From: Pseudomonadota bacterium
GTDB lineage: Bacteria > Pseudomonadota > Alphaproteobacteria > Rhizobiales > Xanthobacteraceae
Length of the DNA: 8,019 nucleotides
Assembly: GCA_021779635.1 (NCBI GenBank)
Contig: JAJYAH010000299.1
Coordinates: 1 to 8,019 of the forward strand
Direction: 5' to 3'
A program made the translations under genes and the position numbers. The notes beneath the pieces are model-generated. The model was not told the DNA's origin. It saw nothing but the letters and a program-made list of their open reading frames with translations, and did no database searches. This document shows, in pieces, positions 7,377 to 8,019 of this stretch (its first letter is position 1; every line of letters starts with the position of its first letter).

Positions 7377-7640
7377 TTAGCTAGGCGTAATTTCGATCGC
7401 TTGCTTGCTGCTCACCGGCGTGTCCGGCGGCCACGCATCGAACGCCGGGATGGCCCAGACGACGAGTTCGATGCGGCCCGAGTGAGCCCACTCCGGAAAA
7501 TCGCGCGCTTTGGTGGTGGAGGCGTGAAACCACCAGGCGAATCCAACGATGGCGACGATCGTCAGCGCAACGATCGCCAGCATGATCGCGATGGAATCGA
7601 TCAGCGTCGGCGTTTGAAAATGCCGCCAGTGTGTTGCGTA
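7377..7640 (-). pseudogene. Truncated cyoA remnant (cytochrome o ubiquinol oxidase subunit II fragment)
   Basis: The - strand frame ending with TAA at 7377-7379 encodes a stretch typical of the second transmembrane region of CyoA: TLIDSIAIMLAIVALTIVAI, then VGFAWWFHASTTKA, RDFPEWAHSGRIELVVWAIPA. In full CyoA proteins (about 300-380 residues) this is preceded by a lipoprotein signal peptide and followed by a 'GG-aWIGSHDLDP' turn and the periplasmic cupredoxin-like domain. Here the helix after WAIPA is missing; the sequence runs straight into DAWPPDTPVSSKQAIEI, which resembles the post-helix linker of CyoA, and then stops. So both a small internal deletion and loss of the whole C-terminal domain are suggested. 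No ribosome site stands before the ATG at 7583, and the upstream part of the same open frame has no family likeness. Best read as a dead fragment; a small single-helix expressed protein is the alternative. Confidence -1.
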
Positions 7641-7673
7641 GGTCACAGACGAATCGACAGTCTGCTTTCTATT

Positions 7674-7781
7674 TTGACACAGTATGGCCGCAAACAAGGT
7701 AACGGCGGTACACGGACGCTGCGGAATTGAATTCCAGGCTGCGACTTGAGCCGTCCCGGGACCTGGACGGCTCTTTTTCTT
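7674..7781 (+). other. Possible short transcription unit (TTGACA box to terminator), candidate small RNA
   Basis: A perfect TTGACA (7674-7679) is followed after 18 bp by GGTAAC (7698-7703), a poor -10 match (3 of 6). A transcript starting near 7710 would be about 70 nt and would end at the strong terminator at 7748-7780. Inside it is a perfect inverted repeat, GGAATT-G-AATTCC (7723-7735). A 21-codon frame (ATG 7684 to TGA 7749) also ends here but has no ribosome site and overlaps the promoter. No known RNA family is recognised. Low confidence: the terminator is the only strong part. Confidence -1.
7748..7780 (+). terminator. Strong Rho-independent terminator
   Basis: Perfect 9-bp stem, GAGCCGTCC (7748-7756) pairing with GGACGGCTC (7765-7773), 8-nt loop, followed directly by TTTTTCTT (7774-7781) on the + strand. 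The - strand lacks a T-run, so it works in the + direction. No + strand gene ends before it within this window: the nearest real + gene ends at 4785. It is either the end of a small RNA or a leftover from a lost gene. Confidence -1.
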
Positions 7782-7925
7782 GATCGGCAGGCTAAGGCTG
7801 CAAGATTTCCGGAGCCCGTCGTCGCCGTGCCTTCCCCGTATTTCGCTGGCGCGGCTTGCTTCGCAATTGCCCGTGCCTACCTGCAAAGCGACGTGCAACC
7901 CAAATCCAACGATCCCGGGAATCCT

Positions 7926-8012
7926 CTGGATGCCGCGGCACTATAGCAATGGAGGCCGAGACGCCCGGCGCCCCTCGGGTTCAGCAGCAATGGGGACATC
8001 TGCGGCATCCAG
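7926..8012. repeat. 11-bp exact inverted repeat, 65 bp apart
   Basis: CTGGATGCCGC at 7926-7936 is the exact reverse complement of GCGGCATCCAG at 8002-8012. An 8-bp direct repeat, AGCAATGG, lies inside (7945-7952 and 7986-7993). The pair could be the ends of a small non-autonomous element or the base of a large stem; no target-site duplication is visible, and the window ends 7 bp beyond it. Confidence -1.
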
Positions 8013-8019
8013 CCGATCT

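Larger units (their letters stand above)
7641..8019. other. 379-bp stretch without a convincing gene
   Basis: It holds an orphan + strand terminator (7748-7780) with a TTGACA box upstream, and an inverted repeat at the right edge. Open frames here (for example + 7746-7946 and the upstream part of the - frame that covers the cyoA remnant) are rich in Arg, Pro and Cys, lack ribosome sites and show no recognisable domain. A - strand frame is open from the window edge to a TAG at 7941-7943 (about 25 codons, ending in RRASRPPLL) and could be the tail of a gene lying to the right, but nothing supports this beyond being open. Confidence -1.

Noticed and set aside
6828..7730. A 300-codon + strand frame spanning the TrtA-like gene and the region right of it
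   Set aside because: Its first half mirrors the hydrolase gene in antisense; the rest is Arg- and Ser-rich without any motif and opposes the cyoA remnant.
7684..7749. A 21-codon + strand frame ending at the orphan terminator
   Set aside because: No Shine-Dalgarno, no recognisable peptide, and its start falls between the -35-like and -10-like boxes of the candidate promoter.
7746..7946. A 66-codon + strand frame after the cyoA remnant
   Set aside because: It begins within the terminator stem and has no ribosome site or recognisable domain.

Overview
The window is GC-rich with dense, mostly overlapping genes. It looks like an alphaproteobacterium of the Bradyrhizobium/Rhodopseudomonas/Afipia kind. 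The basis is codon use, a biuret-hydrolase-like protein that reads very close to the rhizobial enzyme, and a remnant resembling an alphaproteobacterial cytochrome o oxidase subunit. The genus is an inference; no rRNA or tRNA gene is present to fix it.

Bases 2-4785 (+ strand) hold one tight operon. Its genes are the C-terminal part of a BMP/nucleoside-type ABC-transporter binding protein, two BPD_transp_2-family permeases, an isochorismatase-like cysteine amidohydrolase that I read as biuret hydrolase (biuH), and the double-domain ATPase. Junctions are 4-bp overlaps (GTGA, ATGA) or gaps of 2 and 11 bp. The enzyme gene lies inside the transporter operon, between the second permease and the ATPase.

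Bases 4821-7195 (- strand) hold a second, convergent operon. It encodes a second isochorismatase-like hydrolase, a paralogue of the first and my candidate for triuret hydrolase (TrtA). A 4-bp ATGA overlap joins it to an NCS2 (xanthine/uracil-type) permease. A 10-bp imperfect hairpin sits in the 35-bp gap between the operon ends. Three 14-bp dyads lie upstream of the hydrolase; one (CATTGT-GT-ACAATG) looks like a GntR-family operator.

Bases 7196-8019 are accessory and largely non-coding. They contain a truncated, decayed fragment of cyoA (cytochrome o ubiquinol oxidase subunit II, - strand), an orphan but excellent Rho-independent terminator on the + strand with a TTGACA box upstream, and an 11-bp exact inverted repeat at the right edge.

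Working model (inference): the ABC importer and the NCS2 carrier bring in ureides such as triuret and biuret. The TrtA-like enzyme converts triuret to biuret and BiuH converts biuret to allophanate plus ammonia. No allophanate hydrolase or urea carboxylase lies in the window, so the last nitrogen-releasing step must be encoded elsewhere.
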